Assembly: GCF_037975245.1 (NCBI RefSeq) | Contig: NC_092568.1 | Span: forward strand, 16,077,001-16,141,000 | DNA length: 64,000 nucleotides | Direction of reading: 5' to 3' | Source: Apostichopus japonicus | Lineage: Eukaryota; Echinodermata; Holothuroidea; Aspidochirotida; Stichopodidae | Shown here: one piece after another, positions 1 to 13,107 of the stretch | Position numbering within the stretch: position 1 is the first letter of the stretch | Layout of the letters: every line of letters starts with the position of its first letter | Position numbers and translations under genes: made by a program | The notes under the pieces: generated by a model | Told to the model about the DNA's origin: nothing | What the model saw: the letters and a program-made list of their open reading frames with translations, nothing else | Database searches by the model: none

Positions 1-1331
1 TCCAAGTAAACCATTTATTACCTAGCTTTATCAAGTACCTTTTGAACAATGTCACACCCTGTCCTGAACAGTAACCCACTGTAATATATACAACTGCAGA
101 CCACACCCTGTCCTGAACAGTTACACATTGTAGTAGCAGCCAGTGGGGATGTCATTTCATGGTAACATAGCAACCAGAAATCCAGAGGCTTTGTGATTTC
201 CTACTATAGACTATTTCACCCTGTCCTAGCTGATTGAATGCTAACCTTGAGATAACTTGTATTGAAATGAAGAATGTGTTAATATTTCATGTAAAAAGTT
301 ATGTTTGTTAACCTTCATGTCATTCACAACATGTTGATTTCAGTAACACATGCTTCAAACTTCGTTAGAAGTTTTTCATATTTGTCATTGGTGGCAATCT
401 TAAAGCAGTATGTCATTCAGCCTGACATTAAAAACCATGTCGTACAGGACAATTTGTCAGCACTCTCTCAAATGGACACACTGTACAATATGATAGATAT
501 CCATACAATTTTCCAATTTCTGTACCAACGTTGCACCACAAGATAGTGATTCAACAGACAGAGGTAAGCTAAAGTCTCTAAAATGTGTAACCATGTGGGG
601 CAGAATACAAACGTACATGTATGCACAAGACATTCAAACACATGACAATTTGTTTTGAGTCTTAAAAATGGAGTAAGTTTTGTTTCTTCTTTTATAACTT
701 TCTGACAAGCAAACAACTACTTTTTTAAGTAACCACACAACTACTTTAAAACCTAGAATTTTATAGTGCAAACATTTCAAATGAAACTCATCCCATTCAT
801 GAAATCCTATATACACTATGATGCATTAGTCAATGTGGATATCAATCATTCATGAATGGAAATTGGTATTGACTTGAAATCTGGAATAAAAGTGCACAAA
901 TTAAGTACTGTCACACAACAATATTGTTGTGACTTTTAATATCACCTTGTTTACATTTGGTGCAATTTCAATATTAGGTTTGTAACAAATATGAGCATAC
1001 ATGCATGGACAAGTTGAAACAAACAAATTTAACATGAAACTGGTCCTAGTTTGGCTCTAATAGGCATTCATTGCAAGAGAACTAACCCCTGTGACCATCA
1101 ACAACTACCCAGGTGGTCGGATTTTCTTTCTTATGTTTACTGGAAGATAATAGATCTTTGTTTGTTTGTTCTTGCCATTTGAAATACTTGCCTGCTCTAT
1201 GCAACACAGCTACTTGCACCCCATTGTTATAAATACATGTTAGTTCACTTGAGTATGTGACCCCCTTCATAGTTTACCATACACCAGTGGGGCTATCAGA
1301 TCCTTCATGATCATTACATTAGATGTCTCAC

Positions 1332-1390
1332 AATGTGTAAAAGTAAGTTGGCCTGATGTTTTGATCCTAGCAGAATCTTCTTCAGAGGCT
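1332..1390 (-). repeat. Hammerhead-like short repeat, copy 1 (degenerate)
   Basis: On the minus strand this reads GCCTCTGAAGAAG, then a 6-bp hairpin stem, then AAAAC and ATCAGGCC. It belongs to a family of five copies in the window. Here the GAAAC core has become AAAAC and the GTC has become ATC, so if the family is a ribozyme this copy should be dead. It ends, like copies 2 and 5, after ACTTACTTTTACACAT. Confidence 0.7.
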
Positions 1391-3899
1391 GAATGACAAG
1401 TAACAGTAACAGGAGGGACAAAAACACGCACAGAATACAGACAGGTTTATGAACATCTATGTCAAGGGATTAGTAGACAAGGGATGGAGAGAAGAAAGCA
1501 ACATGGGAAGAGGAGAGGTAGGAGATAAACAGTGGAGGGACAAAGAGAGGATTAAGATGTCTCACAGACGGATTAAGTTTTGTCTGGTGTTCCAATCGGG
1601 ATGACTGGATCGAAATGCATTTTGCCACAATTTTTCATCCTCTGACATTGTCAAATTGTATATATTCTAAGTTCATATATGCTGGACATGGTGAGTTGTC
1701 GGGTTCATAAACCTCTGATCACAAGTACATACATGTATACCACTGACATCTTAAAGTTTCCTTTTGCCTTTGCAAAAGTAAAAATGATAGTGAGACTAGA
1801 TCATGTTGAAATTTAGGTCAACACATTACAAGAACTTTAAGTAACACATTAACACAGACTAGCTCAGTGATTCCTTGACATGTATGTACATGAGAACATC
1901 TATGTAAAACATGCCTATAAGGTTTGACAATTGTTGAGTCAAAGTGATGTGCAGGTTCCTTGCACTATATATGTATGAGAACTTACAATATATCACATAT
2001 GAAGTTTATCCGAGCTGTGTTGTTAGGGTCATTCTGGCTACAAAGTAACAAGTTTATCAGACTACTAATAAGGTTCTTACAATCAGCTCACGCTCACCAA
2101 ACTGTAACTAGAGCATTGTGTTTTAATAGATGTAAATCCACATGTATGGAAAATGCTTTCAGAGAAGTTTACAATACTAGGGAAGTGCATATTATACATA
2201 TTATACATGTATATTATATTTATATTGTTTCAGTTTGAAGCAATCGTAAATGAACCGCTCACACCACCTATCCTAACCTTGCCAAAATAAATATCATTAG
2301 TACATGCACTACGAGTTTAGCATAATATTTAACCATAACAGACCATTGCTTATACACCTTATACATCCTTATTAAATTATTGAAACCTTTGAAGTTTTGG
2401 ATTGAAGCTCAAATAATGGAGTTTCTGAGTAAATCAACTTGAATATGATTGCCTATTATTTTAGCATTACATGTCAAGAGAGTAAATCTTCCATATCAAA
2501 TTGGGCAATAAAACACATCAAAACAGATTTCTAGACAGCTACACTTGTCCAATTTACTTCCTGTCTGAATCACACATCAATAATCAGTGAACACTTAAAT
2601 ATTCGTGGTCGATGTAATCCATTGTAAAGGGTATTGTCTGTTGGTAGAGCAACACAGGAATTCCTGGAGGGGTGAATAATAAACAAATCCTTTCACTGCC
2701 CTTCTTTATTCTTCTGCCTTTTTGACAAACATGACATTTGAATTCAGTAAGGGTAATGGCATCTGGTGGAAGGAAGGGTGATGCATCCCAGTACATTCCT
2801 ATCAGGTTAGCCTGACAGATAGGAATGTCATCAACTTATTCATTCCTCTCATGAATTCTTCCTTTCTCTCTAATTAGTTTGTAATGGAGACAATTGCTTG
2901 GTCATTTGGTTCATCTTACACAGGTCTCTGCTACTCAAAGGAATGACAGCACTTGAAATGACCATGAAGGATGTACAGTAGCTAATACTGTGTGCAGGAT
3001 ACACATGGCACATTGGCAGTACTTAGTATCACAGCTACGTTTAGTAACCTAACTGTACTGTACCTGTTATTACAGAGAGGTGCTCAAACAGCAATTCTGC
3101 ATAGCTGCAGTATATGGATTCTCTTGAAAAGTCAACTTTGTAGCTAAAATATTCATCAGGACTGACCAATTATACAGTGGCCATGTTAATTTGCATATAC
3201 TCAAAGTTCTCTCAAATTGTGAAACTCTTGACAGATCATCATCATATAAAATATCCCTGTAGATGTTTACAGTTTTTCTATGTGATATTCTTACATAATT
3301 TACGTATATGATTGACCATTGATACCCTTCACTGGCTTTTGTTTTCCTCTTCAATTTAGGACCTTCAAATAAGTGGTTCTACTGTACAGGACAAAATGAC
3401 ACACAGGTGCTGGACCCCAGCATTCTTTAGAAGCACCTGTTATCCCCATAATACAATCACTGTCTTTAACTACATGTCTTTCTTCCATTACATAACTATA
3501 TTTGTCCACCATTCCTGATGTCCTACAGCTAACATTTCACACAGAAGGCTTCAGGTTTCTTTGCCTTAAAGGATATATGGAATCACATGATTGATAGAGC
3601 AACTGAGGAAAATGCATCCTAAAGTCAAGTACAAGAACAGAAAACAATTCCAGATAGCTTGACCATTGCAGAGGTAATACCCTTCTCAAAGTTGATGACA
3701 GCATGGTCATTTGTGGAAATGGAACATCCTCACACCTATTTAATTGAGCAACTTAGGTCATATCCTATGACAATTATTGACATAAAAAAGCCATTCTTCA
3801 CAAATATGGTGCTCAATATTAAAACAATGATCTGAGGGTCAATTTGGAGTTAGGCTTTAAATCTGTCATATATATTATTTCTTGACAGAAAACAAGGTG

Positions 3900-4215
3900 C
3901 ATCAATTTACTACATATGGACTTCATCCAAATTCTATTCTGGGAGTTAACTGTTTACAAGCTTTTAGGACTTTGACCAATTGATGTTGACCTCAAATGGC
4001 CTTCGACCTCCACAGAAAACAATGAATTTCTTTTACTCAATACAGTGCATCCACAAAACAAATATGAAGTCTATCTTTACCGCTCTAGAGTTATCATGTT
4101 TATAAGGTTATCAGACTTGGAACTCTGTTGACCTCAAATGACCTTTGACAACCACACAAAACAACAGGGTTTTTCGACTCCATAAGGTGCATCCACTTAC
4201 CAATATAAGAAGTTC
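3900..4215. repeat. Diverged dispersed repeat with TGACCT motifs
   Basis: Two internal sub-copies of about 130-150 bp are visible. Each contains a phrase like GTTGACCTCAAATGGCC or TGACCTCAAATGACCTTTGA, followed by CACACAAAACAA and then GTGCATCCAC. A related copy is at 54860-55160. The motif gives AGGTCA-type half-sites in direct-repeat arrangement. This looks like an old dispersed family. Confidence 0.55.
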
Positions 4216-4368
4216 ACCCGCCATATAATTGTTTTGTTATTATGTTTACAAGCCAAGGCATCAAGGCACAAATACATAGGCACCCACATAAATACATCCA
4301 TACGCTATTACCATCGCAAAGATTCCCTTTCCCTTTGTCAAGGAATCAAGGAAGGAAAGACTTCTTAC

Positions 4369-4531
4369 CAAGTTCTTCCACCAGCTTAAGCATAACACCT
4401 CCAATATGCTGGTCTCCAGTCACTCTAAGGGTCTTCTTGATGTCGAGATCTGTCACATGAATGTTCAGCTCCCAGGATCCATCCGCATACTTGCCATCAG
4501 GCAACTTAAACATATGAGGATCTCTCTCCAT
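4369..4531 (-). CDS. FERMT: Kindlin (fermitin) first coding exon, partial gene
   Basis: Kindlins are cytoplasmic FERM-domain adaptors that bind integrin beta tails and co-activate integrins with talin. The exon encodes 54 residues plus one base. It starts at the ATG at 4531 and ends in a GTAAGA donor directly below 4369. The peptide carries [20 protein letters not shown] and then [20 protein letters not shown], which matches the F0 start of kindlins (consensus PDG.YADG.WEL..HVTD, then [17 protein letters not shown]). The N-terminal extension (MERDPHMFK) is short, as in kindlin-1/-2. The reading frame upstream has no better ATG. The next exon, expected to continue with a Gly or Asp codon, lies off the left edge. 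The exact paralogue cannot be decided from one exon. Confidence 0.88.
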
Positions 4532-4756
4532 TTTCACGTATTTCCAATTATTCCTTGCAATATATATTTGTTAACCTCTCAACAAGTCTGCATGTCTAAA
4601 AGTAGCTCAATGTTTGCGTGTGCACTAAGCGTCCTTCGATCATCTACTGTGCAGAATCCTGTGTGGTTACTTTTACACTGTCATTAAAATCTTCACCATA
4701 AACCCGAACGCACCAGAAGGAAGGATGTTACCCAAACAGCAACGGAAGCAAGCGTG
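4532..4756 (-). other. FERMT: Kindlin 5' UTR part of the same exon (putative)
   Basis: On the minus strand a strong polypyrimidine acceptor (TTTCTTTTCCTTCAG) ends at 4757. No other acceptor or donor lies between it and the ATG at 4531, so about 225 nt of 5' leader may belong to this exon. A non-coding first exon would then lie further upstream (higher coordinates). Confidence 0.45.
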
Positions 4757-5412
4757 CTGAAGGAAAAGAAACAAGAGATTGGAAAATGGTTAGCATACAT
4801 GACTAGGTCATCTTAAGTTACACCTCCCAATCCTGAAGGGAAATATCTCATTTACCCGATTCAGAATACTACTGTACAGGCATATACGGTACTAACAGAC
4901 TGCTCTCTTCGTGTATAAAGACAACCCTAAGGCACGTTTCACTGCACTTTGGCATCTTTTCAAACTAATGTTTTATAAAAAACTTAATATCAAAAGTTGA
5001 AATATATATTTTATCAACTAGATGTCACTGCAAATAATCACCTAAAATGAAAGCAATTGAAAGTTAAAACTTCATTTAAATCAGTAATCTACTTTCATTT
5101 TCAATTGTTCCAGTCATCAATTAAAGATTATTTCACAAGGATAATTTATCCAGTATCGCATGGCAAAAATGCTATGAAAGATCAGCACATTGCTAAAGAA
5201 GTGCAGAGATGTATCGCACGAACCATAGTTTAGTACTTCAAAACCACTACACAATATTGGAACTCAAATTATTTCCTCATTTCAATTAGAACCCAAACAT
5301 GCAAACTATTAACAAGTATCGATTAAGAATGTTCTGCACAGTGTTATCAAAATAATCATTGAAAGTTCCTTGAATTACTTGTACATTCACTACCCTGATG
5401 ACTTAGTAAACA

Positions 5413-5474
5413 AAGACCAAATGACCAAATTCCAATGACCAAAGTTCAATGACCAAATTCCAATGACCAAGGTC
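5413..5474. repeat. 14-bp tandem repeat, about 4 copies
   Basis: The unit is close to AATGACCAAATTCC, alternating with AATGACCAAAGTTC, and ends in AATGACCAAGGTCTC. It is imperfect but plainly periodic. Confidence 0.75.
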
Positions 5475-7944
5475 TCAACAGACACATTGATAATCCTCTC
5501 CCAAAAAAGGGAGCCTCACAATATTATGTTCAATGTGAAAAGCGTAATATCCTGTTACATGGATTGATCACAATTGTCGGTAGTTTTCTTTTAGCGAGTT
5601 GCACTAGTAATTACTACTGTTACTCACATTGTGCAACGTGTTGTCATAAATTAATCAGTCCCTCAATAAGTAAACCATTCATACATGGCTTTGTTAGTAC
5701 TGTTATATATATATTTTCCCCCTTGTTTAGACTAATTTACAAGTAATTGTTGAAACTATAAACATTTCACCTTGTCTTTATGCAGTTGACAAATTTGCAG
5801 ATAATTGATGACAGATAAAGTTTAAATACTTTTGCCCAAATACAAACAGTGGTTTTATTTCCCAACCTACACATACAGTAGCTAGGCTACATGCATCAAA
5901 ACATCATCAAAACAAACCTACCATTCACAAACAGACAATAATTCTTTGAATATAAGATGAATCATACCAACAACAAAATGTTCCTACAGTAATTTTGTTT
6001 TCAACTTTGATGTTTACCATTGTCTACTGTGAGCCGAGGTAATAGATCATACCCTCCTTACCCACACAGCCCAGTGCTTGTTTATCTGTAGTTCTATTCT
6101 CTCCACATGTTAAGTTAAAACTATGCTTCTTCTTTTTCCTGTCATTTTATACACCAGGAAGTGGTAGCTAACCCAAACGGAAATCATTCCTAAAATTTAA
6201 GACCAATTGTTCCTTCCGTTCAGGATCACCTCTGCTTTCAAGGAGGGTGATTTTGCTACACCAACTATCAACACCATCGCTAACGATCCAGAACTACAAA
6301 TGATTATAGAGTGTAGGCGATTAAGGTGAGTGTCATTTAGCTCTGTGTGCAAAAAGTTCAACCTCAAAAGTACTTAGTTAAACAAATATCACCCAGATGG
6401 CAATTTGCAAGCTGCATAAAGGTTACTTGAATGTAAGATTGACTGCAACATACAATCCCTGTTTTGTTAATTTAGATTTCAACAAGATGATTAGGCTACT
6501 GCACACTGTCAAGCAGCTTATTCTTTCATTTACTTAAAAATCTTCTTTGTAACTCAGATGAATTAACTTTAATATTGGGTGAAAAGACCATCTTTAAGCT
6601 CATTCTATACACTTTGAGAGCATGGAAAAGTAGCATTCATAACTGCAGTTACAGTATATACCTGCTTTCAGTGGTATAGCCAGAGGGAGGGGGAGAGGCG
6701 AGGGAGAGGGGGAAGGAGGACGCAAAGTGAAGAAGAGAACTCTGAACAAGTCAAGTTTGATTCAATGATTGACGCTTTAGTCACAGTTCTGAGCACGGTA
6801 TCGAACCTGATTGATGCCTTTACATGATGACACACAGCCTTTACATTTGGGTCAATAAACAGTACAGTAATGTCACTGGCAAAAAAACATAGGTACAACA
6901 ATCGTTTTCGTTTGTCGTTCAAGAAAGGCCTCTCATAGTACACTACAGGCATTGGCAATTATTCACAAAAGCCAACAAGCGGCCTCATAGAGCAAGTCCG
7001 GTTGCTGAGTTAAACATGTGACGTGTGACATTCCAAGACTATGAGTTGCATCCGCATAACCTACTCTAAAATCTTCCAGAAACAATGAGTAAAGTTAGCC
7101 ATTAATAAGAATAGAAGCATATGCAAATATTGGTAATATTATGTTTGTCTTGGAGTTTGCATTGAGCTTCGCTTGTTGCATTGGACATCTTTGGCATTTA
7201 GCTTCAGAGAAGTTTGTTTGTGTACATAGCTGATTAAATTAATAGAGGAAGAATAAATCCTGCTTCTACCTTAAACTGATTATTTTCTTGCTCCGTCCCC
7301 ATATCCACATTTACTTTCCTTTTGGAGATCCGAGACGTAACGGAACAGTAAGAAAGAGACAAACACATGTACCAATACACACAATTGAAGTTGTATTATA
7401 CACAAATGCAATCAAAATGATGGAAATGACAGAACCAGTTTGCAGTTGAGCCCCCGTATCGAGACAGACGTTTCTAAAAGCGGACAGGTCACCTCTCCCC
7501 AGATTGTACATCAGCCAAATTTTGTGCGACCATGTCCCATTCTAACAGTCTCTGGCTAGTAGCCTGAATCTAAACAGTACTGAATATAAATGGTACCATA
7601 CTTTAATAATATCATAAAAATTATGCATCTGGACTGCAATCGATTTGAATTCGGTTATATAGCTTTTGCTAAATGCTGCTTTAACAAGTTCCATATTATT
7701 ACTACAAAAACAATCAAAACAGGAAACCAAGTCACGAAACCTCCGTGCAAAATGGGTCCGAATGGCTGAAAAAAACTGGCAGTATTAGAACTGCAAAAAT
7801 TGTACTTGATGTTCCTAAACAAAAACATGTTTAATTACTGTAACAGGCTAGACGCTATTGACTATCTTCATTTGCATGAATGAAATTAAACATTTGGCAT
7901 ACATCTATCTTTTTATGACATAAGTAATGAATCAATATACATGC

Positions 7945-8530
7945 ACTATGGCAGCTTTGTTCTAAACGTGTCCGAATATATTCATTTACCTTGTCATATA
8001 TTTACTTTGATCAGTTTTTTCTTTTTCTTCATTAGAAATTTACAATTTTACCACACTCATGCCTTTATCGCCACATGCTCTATGCCTGTTTCATAGGAAA
8101 CATACGTTAAGGATCATCTACCTAGTCATACATGTAGTTTAATCCTTTTTCGTACAAAATTGTCCACCTACATCATGTAGTCAACACATGCTCTATGGCA
8201 GTTTCGTACAAAATGTACATTAACGATCCATTCCTTTCTTACACATTTATTTTGAATAACTTTGTACGAATTGTATACAGTTGCAATGTAGTATTTTCAT
8301 GTATTAATCAATGCATGCTCCATGCCAGTTAACTACGAAATGTACAAAGGGTATTATTTTCCTGATCAAAGGCTACATGTATGTGTTTTGAATAACAATC
8401 GTAAGAAATGCATGCATTTTTCTATTTCAACTATCTATCAATGGAAGCTCCATGCCAGTTTCATACAAAACATGTACACATAAACCATTACTTACCTTGA
8501 CATTCATGAATTTCATAATGTTTCGTACGC
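7945..8530. repeat. Diverged tandem repeat, five units of about 110-135 bp
   Basis: The phrase ATGCTCTATGCCAGTTTC followed by TACAAAATGTAC recurs near 7945, 8079, 8188, 8313 and 8443, with varying spacer length. Units are well diverged, so the array is old. A weaker pair of related-looking units follows at about 8560-8760, containing AAATGATCGT/TTGTTTGACTA and GGCAGCAAATG. Confidence 0.6.
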
Positions 8531-9839
8531 AACTGCATTGAGCACGCATTGACTAACATGCGGACAATGTATATACTGTAGTTTGTATGAAAATCATAAA
8601 AGTACATGTATGTATGACAATGTAAATGATTGTTTGACTAAATGACGGAGGCAACAAATGTGTATATTCCGTATGAATGAAAGGATTAAAATATACATTT
8701 AGGGCAAGGTAAATGATCGTTATGCTAATACTAGACGGCGGCAGCAAATGAGCATGTGTCACTTTGAAAATATATGTTGAAACAAATGTTCAAATAGTAC
8801 ATAAATTATGACAGTTAACTTATATTGTAGCTATACATGTCTCAAATTGATGCTTTTCAAGCATTACATGATGGATTCTACTGGCATTCGTAGTTTATAT
8901 TACTTCATGAATGTATTTAACTATTATGCCTATGGCTTCGTGTATTAGTTCTTAACTACATGCATCCTTACTTCACACAGATATCTTTGTACATCTCTTC
9001 ACAATCGTACAGCACATCTGCACACAACACAAGAGATGCTTGTCTTTTTGCTCCAAACTTTTCTTTGATATCTAAATATCGATTAAACTAGCTTGGTGTC
9101 AGCACTCCGTGTGTACATCATACATGTTTGGGGTGTACGATACCGTAAGATTACCAAAATTAGCTCTATAATTCCGCTAATTGGGTGGAATAATGCAAGA
9201 AAGTAGATTAAGATATATACAAGATGCTCCTCTTAAAGTTCTGTACATTAATAATTGCAATTGAATAAAATAATTTCAACTACCGTACTACAACTACTAA
9301 AAGTATAGTATCAGTGCGGCTACATATGTATAGCACTAGGCCTAGGCCCCTATGCGCATTTAGGGAACACGCGAAATTACGGTATTCTACCAAAAGCAAT
9401 TAGAAGTAGTAGTAGTAATGTATACTAGTTGTAGGGCTTATCCAACGTTTTACAGTTAAACCGATGATAACTTGGATGAAATACGTACCAAGTAAATGAC
9501 CTCTCAACTTAGTTTCGTTTGGTAATTCAATTTCTCGCATACAATATTAATCCAGTAATGTCACAAATGTTGTCACATAGTATGTGGTGTAACACAGGTG
9601 TTTCGGAACGGAATTGCTCTACGGAAATACGGGCCTAACGTGAGGTCAAGCTAAATGCTAATGGTTGTCTCCACTACCTACAGCACACCCATTATCTATA
9701 CGTACGTACGTACTCGTTGTAGTTGTCGCAGTATTGTACCCCGTACCTGTCTAGCTAGCTGTATAGACGTTTGACGTGTATCCTTTTATGGTTATGGACG
9801 AGCCTGTACTGTAGGTAAATAGTACATGGCTAATTATTG

Positions 9840-9930
9840 GACACTTTTGTAGCTTCAAGCAAGCGAGAACCAATCAGTTAGTTCGAGGAGTGCCGAAACC
9901 GCCAATACGATGGCGGTAGACTGCAAAGGC
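9840..9930 (-). promoter_or_regulatory. Possible promoter (kindlin?)
   Basis: On the minus strand there is CCGCCATCGTATTGGCGG (a CCGCCAT motif inside a short inverted repeat), then an ATTGGTT (CCAAT-type) element. The local sequence is more GC-rich than its surroundings. It lies 5.3 kb upstream of the kindlin start codon. No transcription start can be proved. Confidence 0.25.
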
Positions 9931-10631
9931 TATCAAGTGCTTGAAGGTATCATAGCGTGATAATTATTTACCCTAGTTTTCCTTTCTCGATTCACAGTGT
10001 GGACAAATAGAAATAAATCCACTAAAGATACAATTGACAACTATCATTTTAAAGTCATAAAGAAAATATACCCCGGATAAAGAAATTTCCTGTTAATAGT
10101 CTTACCGACATCAATACCGGAAGAAATCATTATAACTGCACCCCCTATCCTGCCAAAAAACTTATTATGTTAAAATCGATGATATCGGCTTCTGCGCAGA
10201 ACGTCAAATTATTCAACGCAAATAGGATCTGCTTCTATTTTTCTCGGTATATTTGTCACTATTTGAAGCTGATATCGATGTCCTCATCTATGCTGACATG
10301 ATCAACCTCCGTAAATATCTAGTAAACACACCCTTACCAAATCTTTGACCCAGCAATTTGGGGCACCAACATTTTTATGAAGGACACAATGCCTGCACAA
10401 TACACAATTGCTATCGGGTAACCAGGTAACTTTTTGAAGTTCTTGTAAACATGATGGTGGGGTAGGTGAAAGGCACTTTAGTTTGCACCGACGGGAGGGT
10501 ACGCTCCACCCAAATCCCGCATAAAGGCCTGTGTAAGGTCTTCTTTCCTCCAGCTCGGACAAAGAGGGAAAGGAAACTCTGAGCTTGGGTGTCTAGAGGG
10601 GTTGTGACTAAAACACCGGTCGGGTTATATG

Positions 10632-11029
10632 CCTAGGTGTAGGAGCCCAATTTCGGATTTGGGTGGGGGGGGGGGGGGGCTGTAACGACTTGCCCGAAAA
10701 ATATAATCAAAATTTTTCGCGCGCTCGCGTTAAGCATGTGTTAATGTGCAAATCATATAGGCATGCTTCGGTTATTACATCGCATGCCAATTACATACAT
10801 TCATTTGCCGTGTTATTACGTACCCTTCCATATTGGTTATAATTATTGGGGGAAGTCGTTGCAATATTAACTTGATAACAATAATATCAGTTTAACCATT
10901 AAGAAACACATTGCAAATTATTTTTCTTTCAGTAGGTGCCCGAAAAATTATCAGCATATTGCCCGAATTTGCACAAACATTTTTGGTTGGGGGCTGCAGC
11001 CCCCCCCCCCCCCGCCTCCTACGCCTATG
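10632..11029 (+). mobile_element. K-family MITE, copy K1
   Basis: The left end reads CCTAGGTGTAGGAGCC and the right end reads CGCCTCCTACGCCTATG, giving terminal inverted repeats close to CATAGGCGTAGGAG. Inside are a 17-G tract, GTAACGACTTGCCCG, a CG-rich TTTTTCGCGCGCTCGCG block, GTAGGTGCCCGAAAAATT and the palindrome GGGGGCTGCAGCCCCC. The same modules occur in K2, K3 and K4. No transposase is encoded and no clean target duplication is seen for this copy. Confidence 0.8.
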
Positions 11030-11483
11030 TGCCTACTACATCTGGGAAACTGCCCTGCCATCGGGGAGTGTTTTGTATCGGGTACAGAAGATCGCTTCCC
11101 CGTGGGATGTTATTTTGCCAGTTCTGGGGCGGTAGTTCCAGTGGAACCACTGATTCCAAGGCTTACAAACCAGTCTCCCCCATTTATGTATGTTATTTCT
11201 TACCAATCCGGATTTCCCAACCTGATAGAGTTCGGTCAAGAAACCAAATTCTGAAAGGAGAGGGGCAGTCCGTAACTTCCACATGTCGAACCCCAACTAT
11301 ACAGAATACCTTGTACGATGTATGATGTTTAATCTACCACGTGACTAGTAACAGTATTATGCAAGCCCACCCCAGGATTATGTATGTTATAATATGTTTG
11401 TCACGTAAATAATGAGATGTAAACTTTGATCTCTACTGGCTGGATAATTTTCTACAGCAATACATATGTTGAAGGTCTATACT

Positions 11484-12135
11484 CAGGGGCGTATCCAGGA
11501 TTTTCTAACCCGGGGGCGCGAATTACTATGTAAGCGGAGCGCCACCATCGGTTGGCGCGGAGCGTACAAGAAAATTTCTGGTTTTGATACCCCCAGATCA
11601 CCGGAAATGACACTTCTCGGGCTTGAAAATGATCAACTAGATGTACACTTTTGCCTGAGAACCAAGTATTTACCAATAGTTTTTTTTCCCCATCCATAAC
11701 CTTTTTGAAGATTGTCACCAGTCACACATCATATTCGACCTCATTGCATGCCCTGTGGATCATTCATTGCTTTTGTAAGTGATTCTACGTCACGGCCCAC
11801 AATATCCGAAAGCCCCACTTTTCAAGGTTTTAAGCCCATTATTTGTTCAGAATTTGAAAATTCACATTTCTCGTGAATAAAATCACTTCAAAAGATACCC
11901 ATAATGTTGCACAAAATTCAATCTATGGACAATTAATATAGAAAAACCTCCTTCAACCCCTAACAGACAGGTCAAAATTGCACTAGTAGAGGGAAGTATG
12001 ATGAAGAATGTTGGTCAGGAAATTTTCGAAAATTCAGACACAAATCATTTATTGGTGTAGAAATATTAAAACCTCTTTTTAACGGCTATTGTAAAACTTC
12101 GTTGAAGGAAATGAAAAATACCAGATATTTCCGAC
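11484..12135 (+). mobile_element. A-family element, copy A1
   Basis: It starts CAGGGGCGTATCCAGGATTT, a hAT-like end. It continues with the GCGGAGCG module (11531-11575) and a long unique body that is matched on the opposite strand by A2 (17240-21111 with its insertion removed). The inner end is judged only by loss of similarity to A2, near the sequence ATATTTCCG. A1 preserves the empty site of the H2 insertion: the A1 sequence (minus strand) reads ATTATGGGTATCTTTTGAAG where A2 is interrupted. Confidence 0.75.
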
Positions 12136-12139
12136 AGGG

Positions 12140-12255
12140 TTCGCAGGTTTCTTCCGGGGGTGGAAAAAACCGCGGAATATGGTTTATTCCACTCGGAAGA
12201 AATAGGTTTCTTCCAGTTTCTTCCGGACAAAATGGAAGAAACTCATTTTTTTTGG
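12140..12255. repeat. GGAAGAAAC inverted/tandem block
   Basis: Several copies of GGTTTCTTCC and its complement GGAAGAAAC alternate here, together with TTTCTTCCGG. The same block recurs at 13795-13890 and 14060-14145. Confidence 0.7.
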
Positions 12256-13099
12256 GAAAAACTGTTGATAAAGTTTCATAACAACCTGCAATGATTTCTA
12301 ACTATGTAATAAATGGACAAGAAGCACTATAGTGTCATCTAGGTAGTCTATATCTAGGTTTGGAGCACATGACCTGCTTGCGGCATATACTGTACACAAT
12401 ATAGTACTAGGCTACTAGCAGCGGACAATTCAGGGAACAACTATGGGCAAGCAATCTTTTGCAGACCAGAATGGTCCTGATTATAGCCCAGTTCTAAGTT
12501 AAAAACTAGTTTCTGAGTGGAGGGGCAAGTGTTCCCTGGATATTTGTGTAGGCCTACTACAATGCACACTCATTACTACGATTACATTGACCACTATGAC
12601 CATATTTTGTGGAGATTGAACTCAAGACATGAGGGTTACAGATTCGACTGGAAGTTGTAGTGTGAAATGAGGGCTGGCTCGTGGCCAGCTGTGTTTAATT
12701 GTGGATGTTTGTTCTTTTTGCTGTTGGGATGACAAGTCTTCCTGTGAACTACAAGTTGTAAATTAGGGAGTTGCAGAAATTAAACTGTTGCCTAAATCTA
12801 ACAGATATTGTTCGGCTATTTTCTTGGTGTTCATTGTATTGAATCCTCAGTTCATGGGCCAATCCAGGTTAATTATTCATACATATGGCCAGTTATGCAA
12901 TTCTGGTTGATGGGGGGATTGCAAGATGATAAGTACCTGTAGTCCTTCAATATAGTGATTTATAAGCAAACATCTTTTGGTGTAGGAAAACAACTCAAAA
13001 TTATAATCAAAACAAAAATATCATATTTTAATGGTATCAATGGTATGCATTTCAGTCAGATGGTGGTAAACTATTTGTCTCTTTATCATGTATGTGGGC
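12256..13099. other. Unannotated stretch between transposons
   Basis: No exon, repeat end or coding similarity is recognised. The base composition returns to the AT-rich background seen outside the transposon cluster, so this may be original host sequence. Confidence 0.5.
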
Positions 13100-13107
13100 T
13101 GTGCTGC

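Larger units (their letters stand above)
1..4368. other. Non-coding flank, probable kindlin intron
   Basis: No convincing exon is seen on either strand. If the kindlin exon at 4369-4531 is real, this stretch is its downstream intron, because the next expected coding segment (the Asp-Trp-Ser-Asp-His region of the F0/F1 domains) is not found before the window edge. The stretch holds one degenerate hammerhead-like repeat (1332-1390) and a diverged dispersed repeat with TGACCT motifs (3900-4215). The rest is AT-rich unique-looking sequence. Confidence 0.6.
4757..10631. other. Kindlin upstream region, no gene seen
   Basis: No exon with family similarity was found. The region holds a 14-bp tandem repeat (5413-5474), a diverged tandem repeat (7945-8530) and a slightly GC-richer block at about 9560-9960. 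That block has CCAAT and CCGCCAT motifs and could contain the kindlin promoter and first non-coding exon. The rest is AT-rich. Confidence 0.5.

Noticed and set aside
2584-3354. Minus-strand open frames as further kindlin exons
   Set aside because: Neither the expected DWSDHALWW-type segment nor any FERM or PH similarity is present.
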